From RGIG1681 sp045648025 (GTDB taxonomy: Bacteria > Bacillota > Clostridia > Christensenellales > UBA1242), in NCBI GenBank assembly GCA_045648025.1, contig JAZRNH010000045.1, forward strand, positions 15,122-79,121: a DNA stretch of 64,000 bases. The letters are read 5' to 3'. The position numbers and the translations under genes were made by a program. Below the pieces are notes generated by a model. The model searched no databases. It saw nothing but the letters and a program-made list of their open reading frames with translations, and was not told the DNA's origin. The first letter of the stretch is position 1. Each line of letters begins with the position of its first letter. Positions 7,871-16,200 of this stretch are shown here, piece after piece.

Positions 7871-9412
7871 ATGAAAAAGATAATAAATTTTAGACCTTTT
7901 TTAATTTTGATGTTGTGCCTAATGCTTTCAATTGTGTTTGGGACAATGGTTTTGCATACAAAAAATTTGAAAATGGTTTTTATTGTGTTTTTCTCATTAT
8001 GTTTGATTTGCAGCATTGTGCTTTGTTTTATCTTTAAGAGAAAGTTTTTAATTTTTATTTCAATTTGTTTGCTGGTTTCAATTATTCCACTTATTCAAAT
8101 ATATGCAAAGACAAGTGAATTGAATAAGCTTCGTGGTTATGCTGGTGTGGATATTGTTGTTAGTGGCAGAATTTCTGACAATTACAAAATAACAAGCGGT
8201 GGCAGTTTAAATATTGTTTTAGATTCTGTTGAAATTATTGGAGCCGATTTCAAAGTTAAAACAAAAGGAAAGGTTTCAGTTTATACAAATCCAAACAACT
8301 TTAACTTAGAAGATTTTTCAATCGGCAGATTTGTGTCTGTTATGGGAAAACTTTCAGTTTATGATTTAGAAGATATTCAAGATTATACAATGTTTAACTT
8401 GTCAAAAGATATAAATTCTTCGGTTTATGTGAACTATTCAAAGTTTATTTTGAAAGATAAAACTAACATTATGCCAGATGAATTTGTGAGGGCAACCGTC
8501 TTAAATAAAATTGAATCAGAAGATATTGAATATGGTGATGTTGGTTATGCAATGCTCTTTGGTGAATCTATGTTGCTTGAACAAGATATTCTTGAAGCAT
8601 TTAGAACAACGGGAATCGCACACTTACTTGCTGTTAGTGGACTTCATGTATCAATTATTGCTGCAATTATTAGCTTTGTGTTAAAAAGAGCAAAAGTTTC
8701 AAATGTTTTTAATTTGATAATAATGACAGTGTTATTATCGATTTATAGTTATCTATGCAACTTTTCTGTTTCTGTTGTCAGAGCAAGTTTAATGATGATA
8801 ATGTATTTGTATTTAAAGGTTAGGGGAAAGTGTTATGACAGATTGTCAGCATTGTCACTTTCTGCGATTATAATATTGCTTACGAATCCTCTAAATTTGT
8901 TTAGTGTATCATTTATTCTTAGCTTTATGGCTGTGTTTTCTATAACAGTATTGGCAAAAACTTTAGAAAAATTGTTTAGTTGTTTTATGAAGAAAAAGGC
9001 GGCGACAGCACTTTCGATTGTGTTTGCAGTGCAGGTTGGATTGATTTTTATTCAATTGTATTTTTTCAAAAAATATACAATTTTAAGTTTGGTTTATAAC
9101 CTAATTGCGATTCCTGTTGCAACGATTGCATTTGAAGTTTTCATTGTTACATTGCTACTTTCTTCACTATTACCATTTTTGTCAGTATTCTTTAAAATAT
9201 TTGAACTATTAATGGGACTTGTTGTTAAATTTGTTTATACCGTTTCAAAAATCGGACTAATGATTTCGATTAACAATCTTAATTTTTGGATAGTGTTGCT
9301 CGGAATTGCAATAATGATAACGGCAAGTAATTTTATATTTGCCAAAAAAAGATATAAGGCAGTGGGTGTTTCACTGTTTATGTTAATTGGCGGAATTTTG
9401 CTGTTTGTGTGA
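7871..9412 (+). CDS. comEC: ComEC/Rec2-family membrane channel, without the beta-lactamase-like domain
   Basis: 513 residues. Three N-terminal membrane helices are followed by a soluble OB-like (DUF4131) region to about residue 190, then the Competence domain with the signature GIAHLLAVSGLHVS near residue 246 and seven or more further helices. Canonical ComEC, the inner-membrane DNA-uptake channel, is about 700-800 residues and ends in a metallo-beta-lactamase-like nuclease domain; here the protein ends right after the membrane domain. The downstream DNA encodes holA, so the domain has not been split off next door. No RBS is visible (see the -10 box at 7854). TGA is the stop. Confidence 0.88.
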   Translation: MKKIINFRPFLILMLCLMLSIVFGTMVLHTKNLKMVFIVFFSLCLICSIVLCFIFKRKFLIFISICLLVSIIPLIQIYAKTSELNKLRGYAGVDIVVSGRISDNYKITSGGSLNIVLDSVEIIGADFKVKTKGKVSVYTNPNNFNLEDFSIGRFVSVMGKLSVYDLEDIQDYTMFNLSKDINSSVYVNYSKFILKDKTNIMPDEFVRATVLNKIESEDIEYGDVGYAMLFGESMLLEQDILEAFRTTGIAHLLAVSGLHVSIIAAIISFVLKRAKVSNVFNLIIMTVLLSIYSYLCNFSVSVVRASLMMIMYLYLKVRGKCYDRLSALSLSAIIILLTNPLNLFSVSFILSFMAVFSITVLAKTLEKLFSCFMKKKAATALSIVFAVQVGLIFIQLYFFKKYTILSLVYNLIAIPVATIAFEVFIVTLLLSSLLPFLSVFFKIFELLMGLVVKFVYTVSKIGLMISINNLNFWIVLLGIAIMITASNFIFAKKRYKAVGVSLFMLIGGILLFV

Positions 9413-9431
9413 TGTTAAAACAAAAAGAAAC

Positions 9432-9460
9432 TAGACAAACAATTTGTTGTTTGATATAAT
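9432..9460 (+). promoter_or_regulatory. Promoter for holA
   Basis: TAGACA (9432-9437), a 17-bp spacer and TATAAT (9455-9460). The upstream in-frame ATG at 9444 lies inside this promoter, which argues for the GTG start at 9486. Confidence 0.7.
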
Positions 9461-9485
9461 AAAACTGCTTGGAGCTAGAAAAAAA

Positions 9486-10463
9486 GTGAAATATGTTGAA
9501 TTAAAGACAAGTTTAAAAAATAAAGTAGAAAATGCCTATTTGATTTTTGGTGATGATAGGTATTTGTGTTATGATGCTTTAAAAAAGATTGAGGACTCAC
9601 TTTCACTTACCATCAAAGATATGAACTCTGTTGTTATATCAGGGGATAGCACCACAGCAAAAGATATTGTTGATTCTGCAAACCTTTATCCTTTTGGAGA
9701 TTTGAACAGGCTTGTGGTTGTTAAAGATTTTGCACCAACAAAAAATAAAGAAGAATATAAAACAATAGAGGCTTATTTGAAAGCTCCTCAAACATCAACA
9801 GTTTTGGTGTTTTTTAACCCAGATTCTTCTGATTTTTTCAAAGGTATGTCTAACATAACACCTGTAGATTGTGGAAAAATCGGCATTCAGGTTATTTCTG
9901 CATTTGTTAAAAATCATTTAGCAAAAAATGAAATCAGTGCAACAGAAACGGCAATTCAAGACCTTATTTTGTTCTGTGACAGTGATATGTCTAGAATTAC
10001 AAATGAACTTGAAAAGTTGTCAGCTTATGTTGCAGACACAAAAGTTTTGACAGAAGAAGTTGTTCATGATTTTGTTGTTCAAGACAAAGAATATCAAGTT
10101 TTTGAACTTGCGGAGTTTATTGCAAAAGGTGAAGGCAAAAAAGCAATTGACCTAGTTGATAGTTTTATGATAAAATCAGGCACAGCTTTTACTATTTTGT
10201 CTCCATTATTCAACAATTATAGAAGGGCACTTTTTGTGTCTATTAACAAAGATAAAACAACTGCAGAAATTGCAGGGCTTTTGGGCATTAAAGAATTTGC
10301 TGTAAAAATGCTTAAAAATCAAGTAAATTCATTTTCTTCTAAAGATTTGAAGAAAATTGTTGATATGATTGCAGAATATGATAAAAAAATTAAAATAGGT
10401 GAAATAAAAGAAAATGTTGCAATAAAAACTATTGTAAACAATATACTAAATTTAAGAGGATAA
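9486..10463 (+). CDS. holA: DNA polymerase III subunit delta
   Basis: 325 residues from a GTG start preceded by GGAG at 9471. The start is preferred because KYVELKTSLKNK-VENAYLIFGDDRY is the normal delta N terminus and because a promoter overlaps the longer ORF. Delta opens the beta clamp within the clamp-loader complex. The family features seen are the YLIFGDDRYL strand, an AAA-like alpha/beta domain with NLYPFGDLNRLVVVKDF near residue 75, and the C-terminal helical collar (GEIKENVAIKTIVNNIL). It is followed 1 bp later by a membrane protein gene. Confidence 0.9.
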   Translation: MKYVELKTSLKNKVENAYLIFGDDRYLCYDALKKIEDSLSLTIKDMNSVVISGDSTTAKDIVDSANLYPFGDLNRLVVVKDFAPTKNKEEYKTIEAYLKAPQTSTVLVFFNPDSSDFFKGMSNITPVDCGKIGIQVISAFVKNHLAKNEISATETAIQDLILFCDSDMSRITNELEKLSAYVADTKVLTEEVVHDFVVQDKEYQVFELAEFIAKGEGKKAIDLVDSFMIKSGTAFTILSPLFNNYRRALFVSINKDKTTAEIAGLLGIKEFAVKMLKNQVNSFSSKDLKKIVDMIAEYDKKIKIGEIKENVAIKTIVNNILNLRG

Positions 10464-10464
10464 A

Positions 10465-11040
10465 ATGACAGAAAATTATTTATTTGGAAATCCCGAAAAT
10501 AAGAAATCTAGCAATGGTTGGCTAGTGATTGTGCTTTTAATACTTTCTTTTGTTTGGACAAGTTTATTCACAACAGCTTCGTCACTTACAAACTTGCTTT
10601 ATTGGAATTTTGGTGATTTGTTAGATTTTGGTTCGGTAAACTTTGGCAGTGTTTTAACAATGGTTTTTGCCGAAGCAATTAGTTATTGGATTGTTTTTGA
10701 AATTGTATTTTATTTGTATAGATATGTTTTGCAATTTAAAATATATTCATTTATTATTCCAAAGGAAAGATTGAAAATTGAATCAAGAACATACTTTATT
10801 TATAGAAATGTGTTTTATGGACTTTTCTTAAATTTATGTTTCTTGTTTCCATACCTTTACATTTTTGCACCGGTTGTGAGTTTAATTGCAACATTTGCGA
10901 CTTTAATACTTTATTCAGTTCATTTAAACAAAACTTATGCTGAGCCAATTATTGGACATTTTGTGTTTAAAAACTTCTGTTTTCCAATTTTTGTTTATCA
11001 AGCAATCGTGTTGTTTATTGACATAATTGAGGTGCTATAA
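10465..11040 (+). CDS. Unrecognised polytopic membrane protein
   Basis: 191 residues with about four predicted helices (near 20-40, 60-95, 110-140 and 165-190) and a short polar N terminus. It resembles Yip1-like small integral membrane proteins in texture, but no family motif was recognised. It starts 1 bp after holA and its TAA overlaps the ATG of the M28-like gene by one base, so the three genes are co-transcribed and the last two are probably translationally coupled. Confidence 0.75.
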   Translation: MTENYLFGNPENKKSSNGWLVIVLLILSFVWTSLFTTASSLTNLLYWNFGDLLDFGSVNFGSVLTMVFAEAISYWIVFEIVFYLYRYVLQFKIYSFIIPKERLKIESRTYFIYRNVFYGLFLNLCFLFPYLYIFAPVVSLIATFATLILYSVHLNKTYAEPIIGHFVFKNFCFPIFVYQAIVLFIDIIEVL

Positions 11041-12473
11041 TGAAAAAGATTTTTAAAACAATTATATTCGTGCTTGTTGCTGCAATTGTTTTGCCTGTAT
11101 TTATGGCAAAACCAGTGACTATGGGTGAAGCAAATGCTGCAACTCCTGCAAGTCCAATTATAAGTGCTTCTGACTTTGAAACTAACATAAATGGAATTTT
11201 AACAGATTTTTCAGTTTATAAAGACAGAACTCCTGGTTCTGTTGGTGAAAAAACCGCTTCGGAATATATTAGAAACTATTTAGTTGATAACACAGAGCTT
11301 CAAGCTGTTACAACAAAGCATTTTGAAAACGGAATTCAAACATTTCAATTTGAATCGTCAAATGCTGGTGGATATATAAATTCACAAAACATTGTATTTA
11401 GACTTGCCGCAACAACCGAAACAACAAAAAAGGTGATAATTGGTTGTCACTATGATGCTGTTGCTTATGATATGGATATGGCAAGTGAAAATTATGGCAA
11501 ATTTGTTGATTCTGAATCACTTAACGGCAGTGCAGGAAATGTTGCAGTTTTGCTTTCACTTGCAAAGTATCTTCCAGCACAAAAAGATTTTGCAGTTGAA
11601 TTTGTGTTCTTTGGTGCAGGTGAAGACAACAAAGCTGGTTCAAAATATTACACACAAGGAATCAGCAAAGAAGATAAAAAGAATATTGTTTGTATGATTA
11701 ATATAAATCAAGTTGCAATTGGTCAAAATTTGTATTTTTATATGAACGAAGTTGATACAAAAACAGCTGATTTTGTTGAAACCACAACTTATAATAGCAG
11801 AGTGGGAATCGAAAGAGTTTCAGTATCTCACTTGAACAAAATGTTACTTTCTGAGCCAAATGAACTTGGTCTTGATTATACCCATGTTGGATTAGATTCA
11901 GACAATATCAACTTTATGAGCGAAGGTATTGAAACAATTAATATCTTTGCAGGAAACTATTCAGAAGGTATTATTATTGGAAGACAAGAGTTTTATGACT
12001 ATGAACTTTTGACTTATACTGCAAATGATAATCTTGCTTATGTAAACGAAACATTCCCGGATTTTTCGGTAGCTGCAAATCTTTATGAAACATTTAAGGC
12101 TGTAACAACAATTCTTTCAGCAGATTCTTTTGTTGCAACATTTGAAGCTGCTAAGGGAGGCACAAACTTCTTCTATAAAGTGTTTACAAACAAAAATTTG
12201 GTTTTATATTTAACTGCAATTGTATTTGTTTTATTTGTTATTATTGCAATGTATGTTTATTATAAACTTTCAATTAAAGCTTATTATGCAAATGTGGAAG
12301 TTGAATTCTTGTCTTCGGTTGTAAAGATTTCTGATGAGCTTGATAAAACAGGAAAAGATGATTCTGTTGCAAAGGTTGTAAGTCAAGTTATTGCAAATGA
12401 TATCAAAAAAGACAAAGTTATCAAAGTTAAGCCATCAAAAGATGATAAAAAAGATGAAAATGACAAAAAATAA
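11040..12473 (+). CDS. M28-like membrane-anchored peptidase homolog, catalytic residues degenerate
   Basis: 477 residues: an N-terminal signal or anchor (residues 5-25), an extracellular M28 aminopeptidase-like domain (about 45-360), a C-terminal helix (about 383-405) and a Lys/Asp-rich cytoplasmic tail. The first metal motif CHYDA (His137, Asp139) is present. The bridging-Asp motif reads NGSAGNVAV (Gly at the Asp position), the general-base Glu-Glu pair reads AGED (Gly194 then Glu195), and the late HTxxD motif reads TYTANDN. So at least three catalytic or metal positions appear lost. It may be a binding protein rather than an enzyme; this is inferred from motif alignment by eye. Confidence 0.75.
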   Translation: MKKIFKTIIFVLVAAIVLPVFMAKPVTMGEANAATPASPIISASDFETNINGILTDFSVYKDRTPGSVGEKTASEYIRNYLVDNTELQAVTTKHFENGIQTFQFESSNAGGYINSQNIVFRLAATTETTKKVIIGCHYDAVAYDMDMASENYGKFVDSESLNGSAGNVAVLLSLAKYLPAQKDFAVEFVFFGAGEDNKAGSKYYTQGISKEDKKNIVCMININQVAIGQNLYFYMNEVDTKTADFVETTTYNSRVGIERVSVSHLNKMLLSEPNELGLDYTHVGLDSDNINFMSEGIETINIFAGNYSEGIIIGRQEFYDYELLTYTANDNLAYVNETFPDFSVAANLYETFKAVTTILSADSFVATFEAAKGGTNFFYKVFTNKNLVLYLTAIVFVLFVIIAMYVYYKLSIKAYYANVEVEFLSSVVKISDELDKTGKDDSVAKVVSQVIANDIKKDKVIKVKPSKDDKKDENDKK

Positions 12474-12500
12474 AGACTTGAAAATTTTCAAGTCTTTTTT
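12472..12500 (+). terminator. Terminator after the M28-like gene
   Basis: AAAGACTTGA pairs with TCAAGTCTTT, followed by T6. The stem begins inside the stop codon. Confidence 0.85.
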
Positions 12501-12541
12501 ATTTGAATATAAAAGAGTAGGGTGTATATTTTATTTTAAAA

Positions 12542-12577
12542 ATAAAAAACAGAACCATTAAGGTTCTGTTTTTTTTT
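12542..12577 (-). terminator. Terminator of rpsT
   Basis: AACAGAACC pairs with GGTTCTGTT around ATTAA. On the minus strand an A/T tract follows, 7 bp after the rpsT stop. It could also act on the plus strand (T9). Confidence 0.8.
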
Positions 12578-12583
12578 CACTAA

Positions 12584-12862
12584 TTAATTTTTAGCTTCAT
12601 TTTTGAGTTTAGTAAGCTCAATAGAAAGATTAGCTTTTTTGTTATTAGCTTTATTTTTATGAATAATTCCTCTTGAAGCTTCTTCATCAATTTTAGAGAA
12701 AGTTTCAGGAAGCAATTTTTCAGCTAATTCAACATCTTTATCTGCGATAGCTTTGTTAAATTTCTTTATAACAGTTGCAAGTTCGCTTCTTTCACTCTTG
12801 TTACGAGCATTATTTCTAATAGCTACTTGTTCTCTTTTCTTTGCTGATTTAATAATTGGCAT
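12584..12862 (-). CDS. rpsT: Ribosomal protein S20 (bS20)
   Basis: 92 residues, rich in Lys and Ala, starting MPIIKSAKKREQ and containing RNKSERSELATVIKKFNKA and RGIIHKNKANNKKANLS, the typical S20 sequence that binds 16S rRNA early in 30S assembly. The start at 12862 is preceded by AAGGAG; an upstream in-frame ATG at 12934 would overlap murI and add an unrelated 24 residues. It lies 49 bp downstream of murI and may be partly co-transcribed. Confidence 0.95.
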   Translation of the reverse strand: MPIIKSAKKREQVAIRNNARNKSERSELATVIKKFNKAIADKDVELAEKLLPETFSKIDEEASRGIIHKNKANNKKANLSIELTKLKNEAKN

Positions 12863-12911
12863 ATAAATTTGCTCCTTTGCAATATTACTAGACCCAATTT
12901 TAGCATAGATT

Positions 12912-13682
12912 TTATACTTTTGCAAGTATTTCATTAAATATTTTTTTATAAATTTCTTTACTGGTTAAATTGCTGTCAGAAACTATAATTTTTAATGTTT
13001 GATTTTTGTTATTTGAATTAAGTAGTTTATCTTTATAATATGAGATTTGGTTTAAGACACCATTTGTTCCATCAATGGTTGGTTTTTGAGTGATTTTTTC
13101 AATTTTTTCTTTAACAAAAATATAATGAGTACAGCCCAAAATGATGCAGTCAGAATTTCTGCAATAATAACAAATGTTATAAATATTTTTTTGTATAACA
13201 AAACTGTCCCACAATTGTTGGTGAGTGAAAAAATTTTCAATTGCTGTTGCAAATGTTTTTAACTTTAAACTAAAAATTTTAATAGGGGTTTTGGCTGTTA
13301 AATTCTTATATTTTTGCTGTTTGATGGTTGTTGGGGTGGCAATCACCATAGCAGATTCAAAATGCTTTTTATGAGCCAAATTTATTGCTGGTTCAGTGCC
13401 AATAAAACGAATATTAGTAAATGTTTTTCTAAGTTTTTCAATTGCAGCAGTAGTGGCTGTGTTACAAGCCAAAACAACAATTTTAATGTTATATTTTTTT
13501 AATAGATTTAAAAGTATATCTTGAATAAATTTATATATTTTTTCTTTTGAGTGAATTCCATAAGGTGCATTTTTGTTGTCAGCAAAATATATATAATTTG
13601 ATGGCAAATTTTTATATGCTTTACTGAGAATAGATAGTCCGCCAACACCACTATCTATAACTAAAATATAATCTTTTTGCAT
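12912..13682 (-). CDS. murI: Glutamate racemase
   Basis: 256 residues. It makes D-glutamate for peptidoglycan. Motifs seen are DSGVGGLSI at 10-18, FADNKNAPYG, the first catalytic cysteine in ACNTATTAA (near residue 74), GTEPAINLA, and the second catalytic cysteine in LGCTHY (near residue 178). The length is normal. Unlike many Firmicutes it is adjacent to rpsT rather than to a cell-wall cluster; the dcw genes are 45 kb away. Confidence 0.93.
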   Translation of the reverse strand: MQKDYILVIDSGVGGLSILSKAYKNLPSNYIYFADNKNAPYGIHSKEKIYKFIQDILLNLLKKYNIKIVVLACNTATTAAIEKLRKTFTNIRFIGTEPAINLAHKKHFESAMVIATPTTIKQQKYKNLTAKTPIKIFSLKLKTFATAIENFFTHQQLWDSFVIQKNIYNICYYCRNSDCIILGCTHYIFVKEKIEKITQKPTIDGTNGVLNQISYYKDKLLNSNNKNQTLKIIVSDSNLTSKEIYKKIFNEILAKV

Positions 13683-13849
13683 ATTAAAGTATATGCTAAA
13701 AGCTGTAAAAATGGGTGAGTTTTGGAATAATTTGGGGTGATTTGAAACAACTTTCTTAATTGATGATATTCTGTGCCGCTCTGAGACCGTTTTTGAAAAT
13801 TTAAATGAATAATTGTTCGTTTAAATTTGATGGTTTTTGTAACAAAAAA

Positions 13850-13883
13850 AACACATTAGATAGTTGTCTAATGTGTTTGATTT
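13850..13883 (-). terminator. Terminator of the virD4-like/surface-protein unit
   Basis: AACACATTAGA pairs with TCTAATGTGTT around a short loop. On the minus strand it is followed by T8 and lies directly after the stop of the 757-residue gene. The remaining gap to murI (13683-13843) holds nothing I could recognise. Confidence 0.85.
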
Positions 13884-16157
13884 TTATCTTGTAGCAACTT
13901 TTCCTCTTGCTTTCATTACGAAAAGAATAATAACTGCTGCAATGATTGATGATAATACAACAAGCACGATAGCAGACATATTCATTTGTTTTTTGAAAAC
14001 AAATGTGGCTTCGGCTTCTGTTCCCATTGAGTCGACGGCTCTTACATGATAAGTGCCATATTCGGTTCTATCAATTGTACTATTGCCATTTTCTGAATTT
14101 AACATAATGATTTCAGTAACACCATTATATGTTAAATAAACAGTGATATCACCAACACCTTGTATATTGAGATATACACCTGGTGGAACCTTTTCATCTT
14201 CTTTTGCAGGAATTGGTTCATATTCGTTAATTTCAACTCTCTTTACACCAAATTTAACTTGAAAACGGTTAATATAAGTTTTTTCAAGAGTGATAGGTGG
14301 TTCTTCTTCAGCTGAAGAAGAGAATTTAACGGTAAGGTTAATATTAGATTCGATTTTTGTTCTATAATCTTTTATGTCGGTTTTAAATGGTGTAGTTGCT
14401 TCAAATGCATTACCTTCATGTCTGAAAGTTGTTTTCGCATGTTTTATGATTGTAAACAAATAATTAATTGGTTCGTCTGTTTCTTGTTTTGGATTGATGA
14501 TGATTTGATAAAAAGCATCGGTTTCATATTCAAGAATGAAATCATTGTTGACCAATGCTGCTTGAATTTCTTCAACAGTATAAACCTTTTCAACGGTTTC
14601 AACATGGTCGATACCAAAGTCTGCCATTCTGACAGTAATATTGCTGATAACATCAGAAAGTAAGATATCATTGCCACCGGCATCTTTTCCAAAATCACCA
14701 AGGTTTTTAAATGTGATTCTAACGGTTTTGTTTACGGTTGAACTGCTAACAATATATTCATCAGGAACAAGTTCAACCGGACCAGTTTCAACTTCTTCTT
14801 TTTCTGATTCTGAAGTTGTGCCGTCAGTATTTTCATCGGTTTCTGTTTCAACAGAAGTGTCAATTTCTGGCAATTTTTCTGTTAATGTTTGTGCAACAAT
14901 ATAAATGTTTGAAAATGGTGAAACCAACTCAGATTCTGATTTGATAAAGAATGATGTTGAATAATAATTTGCATTATTCATACCAAGAAGGTGAGTTGAG
15001 TCATAAAGTTCAATTGAATATCTGCCAGTGTTTTTGAAAATAAATGAAAATTCATTAGTGTTTCCACTGCCAGCATCATAGGCAAGAACTTTTCTGTCAA
15101 TCATTGGATTTTTTGTAACCGCATCATAAATAATTTCTTTGTTTGAATCAAGTTTAAATGAGGTTGCAAGTTGACGGCTATTATTATAAACAATTTCTTC
15201 TGTTACAGAAGAATATTCATCAATATAGTTAACAAATAGCAAGTTTTCGCCGTTATAAACTTTTGAAAATAATTTATAGTTATAGACAAATCCGTTAAAG
15301 TTGATATTGAAGTAAAGTGGATTGCCTTCGGTGTAGTTGTTGTTTATGAAAGATACTTGAAGTTTGTCAAAAACATCATCTAAAGGAAGGGCTTTTTCTG
15401 GTGGATATGGGTTGCCGCCACCATCTGTTTTGTATGTGTTAAACATAACAATTGGTTCAGTTAAATTAAAGAAATTTACAACTGGCTTTTGGAAATTGAT
15501 AACATATTCAATTGTTGTGTATATTGATTGTCTGATAGAAAATTCAAATGAACAACTGTCAGTTGCTTCGTTTGCAGAATTCACAAATCCAGTTTCTTTT
15601 GTTGTGTATGATTTTGTAAGGAAAATCTTAAGTGTTCCATCAACAGAGTCGTCATATTTAACAAGTGAAGAGTTGTTGCTATCAACAATTGATATTGATT
15701 TTGATGGGTTTGTGAAGATGTATAAAATTGTATTTTCAATTTCCCAATAATATGTGATTCCGTTATATTCAAAACTAGGAGGGAGCTGTTCAGTAACTTC
15801 ATCTTTTGTTAAAACGATTTCATCTTTAACTTCAAAAAAGTTAGTGATTGTGTTTGAATCATTTAAGACTTTAATATTTGAAGCAAGTGGATTAAGAGTG
15901 ATGGTTACCGATTTGTTTGTGATAACATAGGTAACTTCTTTTTTCTCTTCATCAACTATTGTTTGAAGTTTTTCACTATCAATTGGTTGACCTGCTTGTG
16001 ATAAAGTTACATAACGAAAAGCATCAGCTTTGTATTCGATGTTACTAAAATCCGCTGATGATGATTCGTCTGTTTTTGGCTGCATCAAAAAGCAACACAA
16101 TGCAGCCACAGAAACGATTGATAATACAAAAATTAATATCTTTTTAAATTTTTTCAT
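13884..16157 (-). CDS. Large membrane-anchored surface protein, T4SS-associated
   Basis: 757 residues. There is a signal or anchor at 6-25 (ILIFVLSIVSVAALCCFLM), a beta-rich extracellular region to about 720 with several Ig-like strand patterns, an acidic Thr/Ser/Glu linker around 430-455, and a C-terminal helix (about 727-749) with a short basic tail. Near the C terminus, TYHVRAVDSMGTEAEATFVF is a typical end of a bacterial Ig-like domain. I do not recognise a named family. It follows the virD4-like gene by 43 bp on the same strand and ends at a terminator, so it is probably co-expressed with the coupling ATPase. A receptor or cell-wall-spanning part of the machine is possible; no catalytic motif was seen. 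Confidence 0.75.
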   Translation of the reverse strand: MKKFKKILIFVLSIVSVAALCCFLMQPKTDESSSADFSNIEYKADAFRYVTLSQAGQPIDSEKLQTIVDEEKKEVTYVITNKSVTITLNPLASNIKVLNDSNTITNFFEVKDEIVLTKDEVTEQLPPSFEYNGITYYWEIENTILYIFTNPSKSISIVDSNNSSLVKYDDSVDGTLKIFLTKSYTTKETGFVNSANEATDSCSFEFSIRQSIYTTIEYVINFQKPVVNFFNLTEPIVMFNTYKTDGGGNPYPPEKALPLDDVFDKLQVSFINNNYTEGNPLYFNINFNGFVYNYKLFSKVYNGENLLFVNYIDEYSSVTEEIVYNNSRQLATSFKLDSNKEIIYDAVTKNPMIDRKVLAYDAGSGNTNEFSFIFKNTGRYSIELYDSTHLLGMNNANYYSTSFFIKSESELVSPFSNIYIVAQTLTEKLPEIDTSVETETDENTDGTTSESEKEEVETGPVELVPDEYIVSSSTVNKTVRITFKNLGDFGKDAGGNDILLSDVISNITVRMADFGIDHVETVEKVYTVEEIQAALVNNDFILEYETDAFYQIIINPKQETDEPINYLFTIIKHAKTTFRHEGNAFEATTPFKTDIKDYRTKIESNINLTVKFSSSAEEEPPITLEKTYINRFQVKFGVKRVEINEYEPIPAKEDEKVPPGVYLNIQGVGDITVYLTYNGVTEIIMLNSENGNSTIDRTEYGTYHVRAVDSMGTEAEATFVFKKQMNMSAIVLVVLSSIIAAVIILFVMKARGKVATR

Positions 16158-16200
16158 TGATAAATTTCCTTGAAAATTTTATTTAAAAATTAATAATAGA

